This document shows, piece after piece, positions 57,214 through 64,000 of a stretch of DNA of 64,000 nt; the stretch's first letter is position 1, and the number at the start of each line of letters is the position of its first letter. Origin of the DNA: Xanthobacteraceae bacterium (GTDB lineage: Bacteria > Pseudomonadota > Alphaproteobacteria > Rhizobiales > Xanthobacteraceae); the NCBI GenBank assembly GCA_023954195.1, contig JAMLIK010000004.1, forward strand, positions 124,001-188,000, written 5' to 3'. The notes beneath the pieces were generated by a model. The model saw only the letters and a program-made list of their open reading frames with translations. It was not told the origin of the DNA and searched no databases. The translations under genes and the position numbers were made by a program.

Positions 57214-57551
57214 GGTCTGCTGCATGATGTCGCGCGGATGAACGGTCAAATCCGCTTCGCCAGGGTTGACGGCGGCGCCGGCGGTGACGATGTTTTGACC
57301 GCGAGCCTCTCACGGGATGCCCTAGAGTCCGTTCCGGTTTCGCTGCGACAGACCCGTCGTCCGTCTTCTGTTTGAGCATGATCCGTCCGAAAACCGGTTT
57401 CCACCCTTCGGCATCATGCTCTAAATGGATGGGAATCCCCGCGCGCTCGTGGCGATTTCATTTTTCTTTACGCCAAACGCGCTACCACCACGGGGCAAGC
57501 GTGTGTCGTCGGGGCTGAGGGGGCCGCGCCGGACCGCCATTCGAGGTTAAG
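57214..57551. other. 338-base intergenic region
   Basis: It holds a palindromic repeat (57374-57422, listed separately) and an AT-rich stretch near 57455-57475 that may contain the promoter of the following gene. Nothing else is recognisable. Confidence 0.5.
57374..57422. repeat. Palindromic intergenic repeat, copy 2
   Basis: GAGCATGATC ... CCGAAAACCGG ... CCTTCGG ... ATCATGCTC shares ends and the CCGAAAACCGG core with the copy at 19017-19066. Confidence 0.75.
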
Positions 57552-58607
57552 ATGCGGGATCTCATTCGCAGGACATCGGAGGTTCTGCGCGACAAGCAAG
57601 TCCTGCGTCGGTTGGGGATGCTGGTCAGCCTGACCGTGATCGCCATCGCCTGCTACATCCTGTTCCACCTGCTGCGCAACATCGATGTCGAGCGCGTGAT
57701 CGACGCCATGGGGCGCAGCGACCGCCGCTCGATCGCGCTGGCCGGCCTGTTCGTCGCCGCGAGCTATTTCACCCTGACGTTCTACGATCTGTTCGCGCTG
57801 CGCGCCATCGGCCATCCCGAGGTGCCGTACCGGATCAGCGCGCTCGCCGCCTTCACCAGCTACTCGGTCGGGCACAATGTCGGCGCCAGCGCCTTCACCG
57901 GCGGCGCGGTGCGTTACCGGATCTATTCGGCGCGGGGGGTGAGCGCGGTCGATGTCGCGAAAATCTGTTTCGTCGCCGGGCTGACATTCTGGCTCGGCAA
58001 TGCCGCCGTGCTCGGCATCGGCGCCGCCTATCACCCGGAGGCCGCCTCGGCGGTCGATCAACTGCCGCCCTGGTTCAACCGTTTCGTCGCCCTGGCCATT
58101 CTTGTCGGGCTCGCCGGCTATGTCGCCTGGGTGTCGCTGGCGCCCCGCACCGTCGGCCGCGGCCCGTGGGCGGTGGTGCTGCCGGGCGGCGGGCTGACGC
58201 TGCTCCAGATCGTCATCGGCATCGTCGATCTCACGTTCTGCGCGCTGGCGATGTACATGCTGGTGCCGCGCGAGCCCGATGTCGGCTTCATCAGTGTCGC
58301 GGTGATCTTCGTCTCGGCGACCCTGCTCGGCTTCGCCAGCCATTCGCCGGGCGGCCTCGGGGTGTTCGACGCCGCCATGCTGGTCGGCCTCGGCGAGATG
58401 GACAAGGAGGAACTGCTGGCCGGCATGCTGCTGTTCCGGTTGCTTTACTATATCGTTCCCTTCGTCATCTCCGTCATCGTGCTGACGCTTCGCGAGGTCA
58501 TTCTCGGTTCGCGATTCAAGCGGGCGAATGCGGCAGCCGCGACCGGCGAGGCGGGCGCGGGGCTCGGAATGCCTCGATCGGGAAAATTCGGTGACACCGG
58601 CGCCTGA
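57552..58607 (+). CDS. Lysylphosphatidylglycerol-synthase-like membrane protein (UPF0104)
   Basis: The 351-residue protein has about eight membrane helices and the family features SYSVGHNVGASAFTGGAVRYR, and GFASHSPGGLGVFDAAML. This is the flippase-like transmembrane part of MprF without the synthase domain. Role and lipid substrate are unknown. GAGG lies 7 bases before the ATG. The phoR GTG start lies inside its last 17 bases. Confidence 0.85.
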   Translation: MRDLIRRTSEVLRDKQVLRRLGMLVSLTVIAIACYILFHLLRNIDVERVIDAMGRSDRRSIALAGLFVAASYFTLTFYDLFALRAIGHPEVPYRISALAAFTSYSVGHNVGASAFTGGAVRYRIYSARGVSAVDVAKICFVAGLTFWLGNAAVLGIGAAYHPEAASAVDQLPPWFNRFVALAILVGLAGYVAWVSLAPRTVGRGPWAVVLPGGGLTLLQIVIGIVDLTFCALAMYMLVPREPDVGFISVAVIFVSATLLGFASHSPGGLGVFDAAMLVGLGEMDKEELLAGMLLFRLLYYIVPFVISVIVLTLREVILGSRFKRANAAAATGEAGAGLGMPRSGKFGDTGA

Positions 58608-59925
58608 GCGGTTTGAGATTCGATCCGATGCCGCCGCCGGCGCGGCGGCGACGGAGGCGGCGTCGCCGTTCGCGGCGTGGCCGGACCGGCTGCGCCACGC
58701 CGCGCTGGTGCTGCTGGTGGTCGCCATGGTGCTGGCGATGCTGACGATCTCCGGCAATCTGGCGCTGGCGCATGCCGCCATCGCCTTCTGCTGCATCGTC
58801 GCGGCGGCGCTGGTGCCGTGGCGGCTGCACGATCCCGCCGCCTCGCGCGACGAGCCGGCCCGCCCCGATCCGGTCGAACAGCCGGCGGTCGGCGCGGTGA
58901 TCGCCGGCATGTCCGAACCGGCGGTGCTGCTGGATCGCGCCGGGCGCGTCATTCACCTCAACGCGCTCGCGGCGCAGCTTGCGCCGGCGCTGCGCCACAA
59001 GGAACTGGCGCAGTTCGCGCTGCGGACCCCGGAAATCGTCGCCGCGCTGCGCGAGGTCGCCGCCGGCGCCACGGCGCGCCGCGTCCCGTTCGTCGAACAC
59101 GCGCCGGTCGAGCGCTGGATGGAAGTGGCGATCACGCCGGTCGAGGCGCCGACCACGTTCGGCGGCCGGGATTTCTGCATGCTGATGACCTTCCACGACC
59201 GCACGCCGCTGCGGCGGGCCGAGGAGATGCGCGCCGATTTCGTCGCCAACGCCAGCCACGAGTTGCGCACGCCCTTGGCGGCGCTGTCGGGCTTCATCGA
59301 CACGCTGCAAGGGCCGGCGCGCGACGACGCGCCCGCGCGCGAGCGCTTCCTCGGCATCATGCACGCCCAGGCGAGCCGGATGGCGCGGCTGATCGACGAC
59401 CTGCTGTCGCTGTCGCGGGTGGAATTGTCGGCGCATGTGCGGCCGGACGCCCGGATCGATCTGATCCCGCTGCTGCGGCAGGTGATCGACGGGCTGGAGC
59501 CGCTGGCGCGGGAACGCGCCGTGGCGATCGAAACCGAGCTGCCGGCGGAGCCCGCCATCATCGCCGGCGACCGCGAGGAACTGCTGCGGCTGTTCGAGAA
59601 CCTGGTGGAGAACGGCCTCAAGTACGGCGCTTCCGGCGGCCGCGTGGCGGTGTCGCTGACGCAAGACGCGGGTCCCGAGGGCGCGCCGGAGTGGCAGGCG
59701 CGGGTGCGCGATTTCGGCCCCGGCATTCCGCCCGAGCACCTGCCGCGCCTGACCGAGCGGTTCTATCGCGTCAACGCCGGCGACAGCCGCGCGCAGGGCG
59801 GCACCGGGTTAGGGCTGGCGCTGGTCAAGCACATCCTCAACCGCCATCGCGGCCGGCTCCTGATCGAGAGCAAGCCCGGCGCCGGCGCCACCTTCACCGC
59901 CGCCTTTCCGCGGCCGCCAGCCTGA
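58591..59925 (+). CDS. phoR: Phosphate-regulon sensor histidine kinase PhoR
   Basis: The 444-residue kinase has two membrane helices near the N-terminus (AALVLLVVAMVLAMLTI and following), a PAS domain (about 105-200), the phospho-acceptor His in ADFVANASHELRTPL, and ATP-binding N, G1 and G2 boxes (NLVENGLKYG, VRDFGPGIPPEHL, GGTGLGLALVKHIL). Its position before pstSCAB supports PhoR. The GTG at 58591 gives a 17-base overlap with the upstream gene. Confidence 0.92.
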   Translation: MTPAPERFEIRSDAAAGAAATEAASPFAAWPDRLRHAALVLLVVAMVLAMLTISGNLALAHAAIAFCCIVAAALVPWRLHDPAASRDEPARPDPVEQPAVGAVIAGMSEPAVLLDRAGRVIHLNALAAQLAPALRHKELAQFALRTPEIVAALREVAAGATARRVPFVEHAPVERWMEVAITPVEAPTTFGGRDFCMLMTFHDRTPLRRAEEMRADFVANASHELRTPLAALSGFIDTLQGPARDDAPARERFLGIMHAQASRMARLIDDLLSLSRVELSAHVRPDARIDLIPLLRQVIDGLEPLARERAVAIETELPAEPAIIAGDREELLRLFENLVENGLKYGASGGRVAVSLTQDAGPEGAPEWQARVRDFGPGIPPEHLPRLTERFYRVNAGDSRAQGGTGLGLALVKHILNRHRGRLLIESKPGAGATFTAAFPRPPA

Positions 59926-59990
59926 TCGCAACCAGGCTCATCCTGATCGCCTGACATGAAATGGCGCACGGAGGATCAATCACCCTCGGC

Positions 59991-60110
59991 GTCGTCCTCG
60001 CGAAGGCGAGGACCCAGAATCCCTGACGCCTGCAATTTTGAACGATCCTCGCCCCGATCGGTTGAACCGCACCGCTGCGGCGTCTGGGTCCCCGCCTTCG
60101 CGGGGACGAC
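59991..60110. repeat. Inverted REP pair upstream of pstS
   Basis: GTCGTCCTCGCGAAGGCGAG, then GACCCA (59991-60016), and its inverse TGGGTCCCCGCCTTCGCGGG, then GACGAC (60085-60110), bracket 68 bases. The pair is almost repeated at 61415-61533 on the other side of pstS. Confidence 0.85.
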
Positions 60111-60168
60111 GATTTTCGAGTTGCGTGGTGTGCGGGGATAAAAATCCAGCGATTCCAATATATTGTCG

Positions 60169-60186
60169 CCGTCATCCGACTGTCAT
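60169..60186 (+). promoter_or_regulatory. PHO box (PhoB site) upstream of pstS
   Basis: Two 7-base half-sites 11 bases apart, CCGTCAT (60169-60175) and CTGTCAT (60180-60186), match the PhoB direct-repeat pattern CTGTCAT-N4-CTGTCAT with one difference. It lies 84 bases before pstS, so the pst operon should be induced by low phosphate through PhoR/PhoB. Confidence 0.8.
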
Positions 60187-60270
60187 CGAAGCTTCGTAAA
60201 AGCGCAATCACCGGCGCTTAAGGAGCGGCGTGCGGACGCGATCGAGGGCGATCGACGCCGCGTCCACAGG

Positions 60271-61341
60271 ATGGAGAAACCCGTGAAACTGTTCCGCAGC
60301 CTTGCCGCCGCCGGCGTCGTCGCCACCGGTCTCGGCGTCGCTCTGACCGCGACGCTCGCCGCCGATATCTCCGGCGCGGGCGCGACCTTCCCCTATCCGG
60401 TCTACGCCAAGTGGGCGGAGGCTTATAAAAAGGCCACCGGCAACGGCCTCAACTACCAGTCGATCGGCTCCGGCGGCGGCATCAAGCAGATCACCGCGCG
60501 CACCGTGACCTTCGGGGCGTCGGACATGCCGCTGAAGCCGGAGGACCTCGACAAGGCCGGGCTGATCCAGTTCCCGACGGTGATGGGCGGCATCGTGCCG
60601 GTGGTCAATCTTGAGGGCGTCAAGAGCGGCGACCTCACCCTCGACGGCGACACGCTGGCGAAAATCTACCTCGGCGAGATCAAGAGCTGGAACGATCCGG
60701 CCATCGCCCGGCTGAACCCGGACGCCAGGCTGCCGGCGCAGGCGATCGCGCTGGTGCATCGCTCGGACGGCTCCGGCACCACCTTCATCTTCACCAACTA
60801 CCTGTCGAAGGTCAGCGCCGACTGGAAGACCAAGGTCGGCTCGGCGACGGCGGTGGAATGGCCGGCGGGCATCGGCGCCAAGGGCAACGAAGGCGTCGCC
60901 AACAACGTCAAGCAGACCAAGGGCTCGATCGGCTACGTCGAGACCGCCTACGCCAAGCAGAACAACCTGACCACCACCAAGCTCGTCAACAAGGACGGCA
61001 AGGCGGTGGCCGCGACCCCGGACACCATCGCCGCCGCCGCCGCGGGGGCCGACTGGGCCAAGGCGCCGGGCTTCCACATGATCCTCACCGACGAGGCCGG
61101 CGACAAGGCGTGGCCGATCGCCGGCGCCACCTTCATCCTGCTGCCGAAGCAGCCAAAGAATCCGGCGGAAGCCGCCGTGGCGCTCAACTTCTTCGCCTGG
61201 GCCTACCGGAACGGCGACAAGCTCGCGGAAGATCTCGACTACGTCGCGCTGCCCGAAAGCGTGGTGCGGCTGATCGAGGCGACCTGGGCCCGCGAGGTCA
61301 GGGACGCCGACGGCAAGCCGGTGTTCAGCGTGACGAATTGA
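60271..61341 (+). CDS. pstS: Phosphate ABC transporter substrate-binding protein
   Basis: PstS binds phosphate in the periplasm. From ATG 60271 it has 356 residues with a signal peptide ([22 protein letters not shown]). Ligand-binding motifs are [34 protein letters not shown] and [20 protein letters not shown] at 60283 with GGAG seven bases before it (MKLFRS...) may be the true start. A REP pair separates it from pstC, which can favour a high PstS level. Confidence 0.96.
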   Translation: MEKPVKLFRSLAAAGVVATGLGVALTATLAADISGAGATFPYPVYAKWAEAYKKATGNGLNYQSIGSGGGIKQITARTVTFGASDMPLKPEDLDKAGLIQFPTVMGGIVPVVNLEGVKSGDLTLDGDTLAKIYLGEIKSWNDPAIARLNPDARLPAQAIALVHRSDGSGTTFIFTNYLSKVSADWKTKVGSATAVEWPAGIGAKGNEGVANNVKQTKGSIGYVETAYAKQNNLTTTKLVNKDGKAVAATPDTIAAAAAGADWAKAPGFHMILTDEAGDKAWPIAGATFILLPKQPKNPAEAAVALNFFAWAYRNGDKLAEDLDYVALPESVVRLIEATWAREVRDADGKPVFSVTN

Positions 61342-61414
61342 GGCGTGATGGCATGCCATCATGGATGTCTGATTGGACATTTGTTTTGGCGGGTGGGTTC
61401 GCAACACGAAAAGA

Positions 61415-61533
61415 GTCGTCACCGCGAAGGCGGGGACCCATGCGCCGCAGCGGTTCGGTTCCATCACCCGAGGCGAGGTTGTTCTTGACAACCAATGCCA
61501 GGGGTTATGGGTCCCCGCCTTCGCGGGGACGAC
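61415..61533. repeat. Inverted REP pair between pstS and pstC
   Basis: GTCGTCACCGCGAAGGCGGG, then GACCCA (61415-61440), and its inverse (61508-61533) bracket 67 bases and end 18 bases before the pstC start. The pair can form a long stem in the pst mRNA that protects the pstS part. Confidence 0.85.
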
Positions 61534-61551
61534 GATCGAGAGCTGGAGGCG

Positions 61552-62547
61552 ATGGTGGTTGACGTGACGTGGCAAGGCGCGCGGGTCGGCGCTCAGGATG
61601 CGGCGGAGCGCGCCAACGCGCTGCGCAAGCTGCGGCTCGCCGATGTGCTGTTCCATGCCGTCACCCGCAGCGCGGCGATCTTCGTGCTGCTGCTGCTCGG
61701 CGGCGTGATGGTGGCGCTGCTGCTCGGCGCGCTGCCGGCGCTGACCACCTTCGGCTTCGATTTCGTCACCACCCAAAGCTGGAATCCGGTCACCGAGAAA
61801 TTCGGCGCGCTGGCCCCGATCTACGGCACGCTGGTGACGTCGCTGATCGCCATGGCGGTGGCGGTGCCGTTCGGTCTCCTGATCGCGATGTTCCTCACCG
61901 AACTGTGCCCGATGTGGGCGCGGCGGCCGATCGGCATCGCCATCGAACTCCTGGCCGGGATTCCCAGCATCATCTACGGCATCTGGGGCCTGTTCGTGCT
62001 GGCGCCGTTCCTGCAACAATACGTGCAGCCGGCGCTGATCGCGACGTTCGGCGAGGTGCCGGTGCTGTCCAGCCTGTTCGCCGGCCCGCCTTACGGCATC
62101 GGCGTGCTCACCGCCGGGTTGATCCTCGCGATCATGGTGCTGCCGTTCATCACCTCGATCTCGCGCGACGTGTTCGACGCGGTGCCGCCGGTGCTGAAGG
62201 AAGCCGCCTACGGGCTCGGCTGCTCGACCTGGGAGGTGATGCGCCATGTGGTGCTGCCCTACACCCGCGTCGGCGTCATCGGCGGCGTCATGCTCGGGCT
62301 CGGCCGCGCGCTCGGCGAGACCATGGCGGTGACCTTCGTGATCGGCAACGCGCACAAGATCTCGTCGTCGCTGCTGGCGCCCGGCACCACCATCTCGGCG
62401 ACCATCGCCAATGAATTCACTGAAGCCGTGGGCGATCTCTACACCTCGTCGCTGATCGCGCTCGGCCTGATCCTGTTCGTCATCACCTTCATCGTGCTGG
62501 CGATCGCCCGCTATCTGTTGCTGCGCATCGAACGAAAGGCCGGATGA
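61552..62547 (+). CDS. pstC: Phosphate ABC transporter permease PstC
   Basis: The 331-residue permease has six or seven membrane helices and the coupling motif [23 protein letters not shown] and [18 protein letters not shown] 61552 has GGAGG five bases before it; the frame open from 61495 covers the REP pair. It overlaps the pstA start by 4 bases. Confidence 0.95.
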   Translation: MVVDVTWQGARVGAQDAAERANALRKLRLADVLFHAVTRSAAIFVLLLLGGVMVALLLGALPALTTFGFDFVTTQSWNPVTEKFGALAPIYGTLVTSLIAMAVAVPFGLLIAMFLTELCPMWARRPIGIAIELLAGIPSIIYGIWGLFVLAPFLQQYVQPALIATFGEVPVLSSLFAGPPYGIGVLTAGLILAIMVLPFITSISRDVFDAVPPVLKEAAYGLGCSTWEVMRHVVLPYTRVGVIGGVMLGLGRALGETMAVTFVIGNAHKISSSLLAPGTTISATIANEFTEAVGDLYTSSLIALGLILFVITFIVLAIARYLLLRIERKAG

Positions 62548-63392
62548 TGGACGCCGCGATCCACAATGCGCGCCGCCGCCGCAACGCGCTCGCCACCGCC
62601 GCGGCCTTCTGCGCGACCGGGATCGGCCTCGCGGGGCTCGCGATGATCCTGATCGTGCTGTTCTGGGAAGGTTTCAGTGGGTTGTCGCTGGCGGTGTTCA
62701 CTGAAATGACGCCGCCGCCCGGCTCCGCCGGCGGGTTGCTCAACGCCATCGTCGGCTCGATCCTGATGACGGTGATCGCCATCGCCATCGGCACCCCGGT
62801 CGGCATGCTGGCCGGCACCTACATGGCCGAATACGGCCGCCACGAGAAACTTTCCAGCGTGGTGCGCTTCATCAACGACATCCTGCTCAGCGCGCCGTCG
62901 ATCGTCATCGGCCTGTTCGTCTACGAAGTGATGGTGGTGCCGATGGGCCATTTCTCCGGCATCGCCGGCGCGGTGGCGCTCGCCGTCATCGTCATTCCGG
63001 TGGTGGTGCGCACCACCGAGGACATGCTGATGCTGGTGCCGAACACCTTGCGCGAGGCGGCCGCCTCGATCGGCCTGCCGCGCGCGCTGATGATCCGCCA
63101 CATCGCCTATCGCGCCGCGCGCTCGGGCATCATCACCGGCATCCTGCTCGCGATCGCGCGCATCAGCGGCGAGACCGCGCCCTTGTTGTTCACCGCGCTC
63201 AACAATCAGTTCTACAGCCACAACCTCAACGCCCCGATGTCGAGCCTGCCGGTGGTGATCTTCCAGTTCGCGCTCAGCCCCTATGAGGACTGGCAGAAGC
63301 TGGCCTGGACCGGCGCGCTGATCGTCACCGTTTCCGTGCTGGCGCTCAGCATCGTCGCCCGCGCGTTGACCGCAACGAGGAAAGCATCATGA
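62544..63392 (+). CDS. pstA: Phosphate ABC transporter permease PstA
   Basis: The 282-residue permease has six membrane helices, [20 protein letters not shown] and the coupling motif [19 protein letters not shown] with [14 protein letters not shown]. Two adjacent ATGs (62544 and 62547) could start it; the first overlaps the pstC stop. It overlaps pstB as ATGA. Confidence 0.95.
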   Translation: MMDAAIHNARRRRNALATAAAFCATGIGLAGLAMILIVLFWEGFSGLSLAVFTEMTPPPGSAGGLLNAIVGSILMTVIAIAIGTPVGMLAGTYMAEYGRHEKLSSVVRFINDILLSAPSIVIGLFVYEVMVVPMGHFSGIAGAVALAVIVIPVVVRTTEDMLMLVPNTLREAAASIGLPRALMIRHIAYRAARSGIITGILLAIARISGETAPLLFTALNNQFYSHNLNAPMSSLPVVIFQFALSPYEDWQKLAWTGALIVTVSVLALSIVARALTATRKAS

Positions 63393-64000
63393 GCATCGCC
63401 ACCGCGATTCCGTCCGCCGCCTCCGGCCGTCCGCAGGCTGATCCGGCCGTCTTGCGCGACAAGGTCGCGATCCGCGACCTCGAATTCTTCTACGGCCAGT
63501 CGAAGGCGCTCAACGGCATCACGCTGCCGCTTTACGAGAACAAGGTGACGGCGTTCATCGGCCCGTCCGGCTGCGGCAAGTCCACGCTGCTGCGGGTGCT
63601 GAACCGGATGTACGACCTTTACCCGAACCAGCGCGCCGAGGGGCAGGTGCGGTTCGACGGCATGAACATCGTCGATCCGGGCGTCGATCTCAACCTGCTG
63701 CGGGCGCGCATCGGCATGGTGTTCCAGAAGCCGACGCCGTTCCCGATGTCGATCTACGAGAACATCGCCTTCGGCATCCGGCTCTACGAAAAACTCGGCA
63801 AGCGCGAACTCGACGCCCGCGTCGAGCAGTCGCTGCGCCGCGCCGCGCTGTGGGACGAGGTCAAGGACAAGCTCAACGCCAGCGGCCTCGGGCTGTCGGG
63901 CGGACAACAACAGCGCTTGTGCATCGCGCGCACCGTGGCGGTGCGGCCCGAGGTGATCCTGTTCGACGAGCCGTGCTCGGCGCTCGACCCGATCTCGACC
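63389..64000 (+). CDS. pstB: Phosphate ABC transporter ATPase PstB, 5' part (cut by window end)
   Basis: The frame from ATG 63389 is open to the last base (204 residues), so no stop is in the window. It has Walker [18 protein letters not shown], the Q-loop [21 protein letters not shown], signature [15 protein letters not shown] and Walker [17 protein letters not shown], all typical of PstB. The rest, and probably phoU and phoB, should follow. Confidence 0.96.
   Translation, partial: MSIATAIPSAASGRPQADPAVLRDKVAIRDLEFFYGQSKALNGITLPLYENKVTAFIGPSGCGKSTLLRVLNRMYDLYPNQRAEGQVRFDGMNIVDPGVDLNLLRARIGMVFQKPTPFPMSIYENIAFGIRLYEKLGKRELDARVEQSLRRAALWDEVKDKLNASGLGLSGGQQQRLCIARTVAVRPEVILFDEPCSALDPIST

Larger units (their letters stand above)
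59926..60270. other. Intergenic region phoR-pstS with REP pair and PHO box
   Basis: These 345 bases contain the inverted REP pair at 59991-60110 and the PHO box at 60169-60186. The phoR transcript probably ends in the REP pair, and pstS starts from its own phosphate-controlled promoter. Confidence 0.6.

Noticed and set aside
60208-62355. Long minus-strand frame (715 codons) opposite pstS and pstC
   Set aside because: Antisense shadow, rich in His, Arg and Gln, spanning two real genes and a REP pair.

Overview
The window is high-GC alphaproteobacterial chromosome, most like the Bradyrhizobium/Rhodopseudomonas/Afipia group (Rhizobiales). The assignment rests on gene families, on intergenic repeats of a type I associate with that group, and on the box benzoate pathway next to a selenocysteine formate dehydrogenase. 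It is inference; no 16S gene is present.

Layout. 1-9 kb holds housekeeping genes: the 3' end of rnhA, a DMT exporter, ispG, a CPA1 antiporter, a prenyl synthase, mtgA and rpmF. 9-11.5 kb has a GGDEF/EAL protein and a vapBC module. 11.7-23.8 kb is a complete selenocysteine locus: selD on the plus strand, then on the minus strand fdoG(Sec)-fdoH-fdoI, fdhE-selA-SEL1 protein-selB-tRNA-Sec and two small unknown genes. Together they make selenophosphate, charge and deliver Sec-tRNA, and build the one selenoprotein seen here, the formate dehydrogenase alpha subunit (UGA at 23228-23230).

24.54-34.30 kb is an integrative mobilizable element at the 3' end of a tRNA-Ser(CGA) gene. It carries a large serine recombinase, an AlpA-like protein, hicAB, the relaxase traA with traC/traD and an RSF1010/Ti-type oriT, and no mating-pore genes. 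Its cargo is a compact AT-richer four-gene operon: an unnamed protein with a DPDNG motif, an HTH-DUF6884 protein and two GIY-YIG-like proteins. This is the best candidate in the window for an undescribed system, possibly defence. An 11-bp direct repeat marks both ends, and the recombinase frame reads through it at each end, so excision would give the enzyme a different C-terminus.

34.5-37.2 kb is ruvC-ruvA-membrane protein-ruvB. 37.3-54 kb is aromatic-acid catabolism: a feruloyl-CoA synthase, an epimerase, a five-gene branched-chain-type ABC importer, the regulator BoxR, a benzoate-CoA ligase, an alpha/beta hydrolase and boxC-boxB-boxA. A 14-bp motif is shared exactly by the importer and ligase promoter regions, a palindrome with TGCA repeats lies before boxC, and large palindromes fill the boxC-boxB and boxB-boxA gaps. 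54-57.2 kb has an SDR, a hexameric tyrosine-coordinated heme protein and a BON-OmpA protein with a membrane partner. 57.5-64 kb holds a flippase-like membrane protein, phoR and pstS-pstC-pstA-pstB (cut by the window end), with a PHO box before pstS and paired REP elements on both sides of it.
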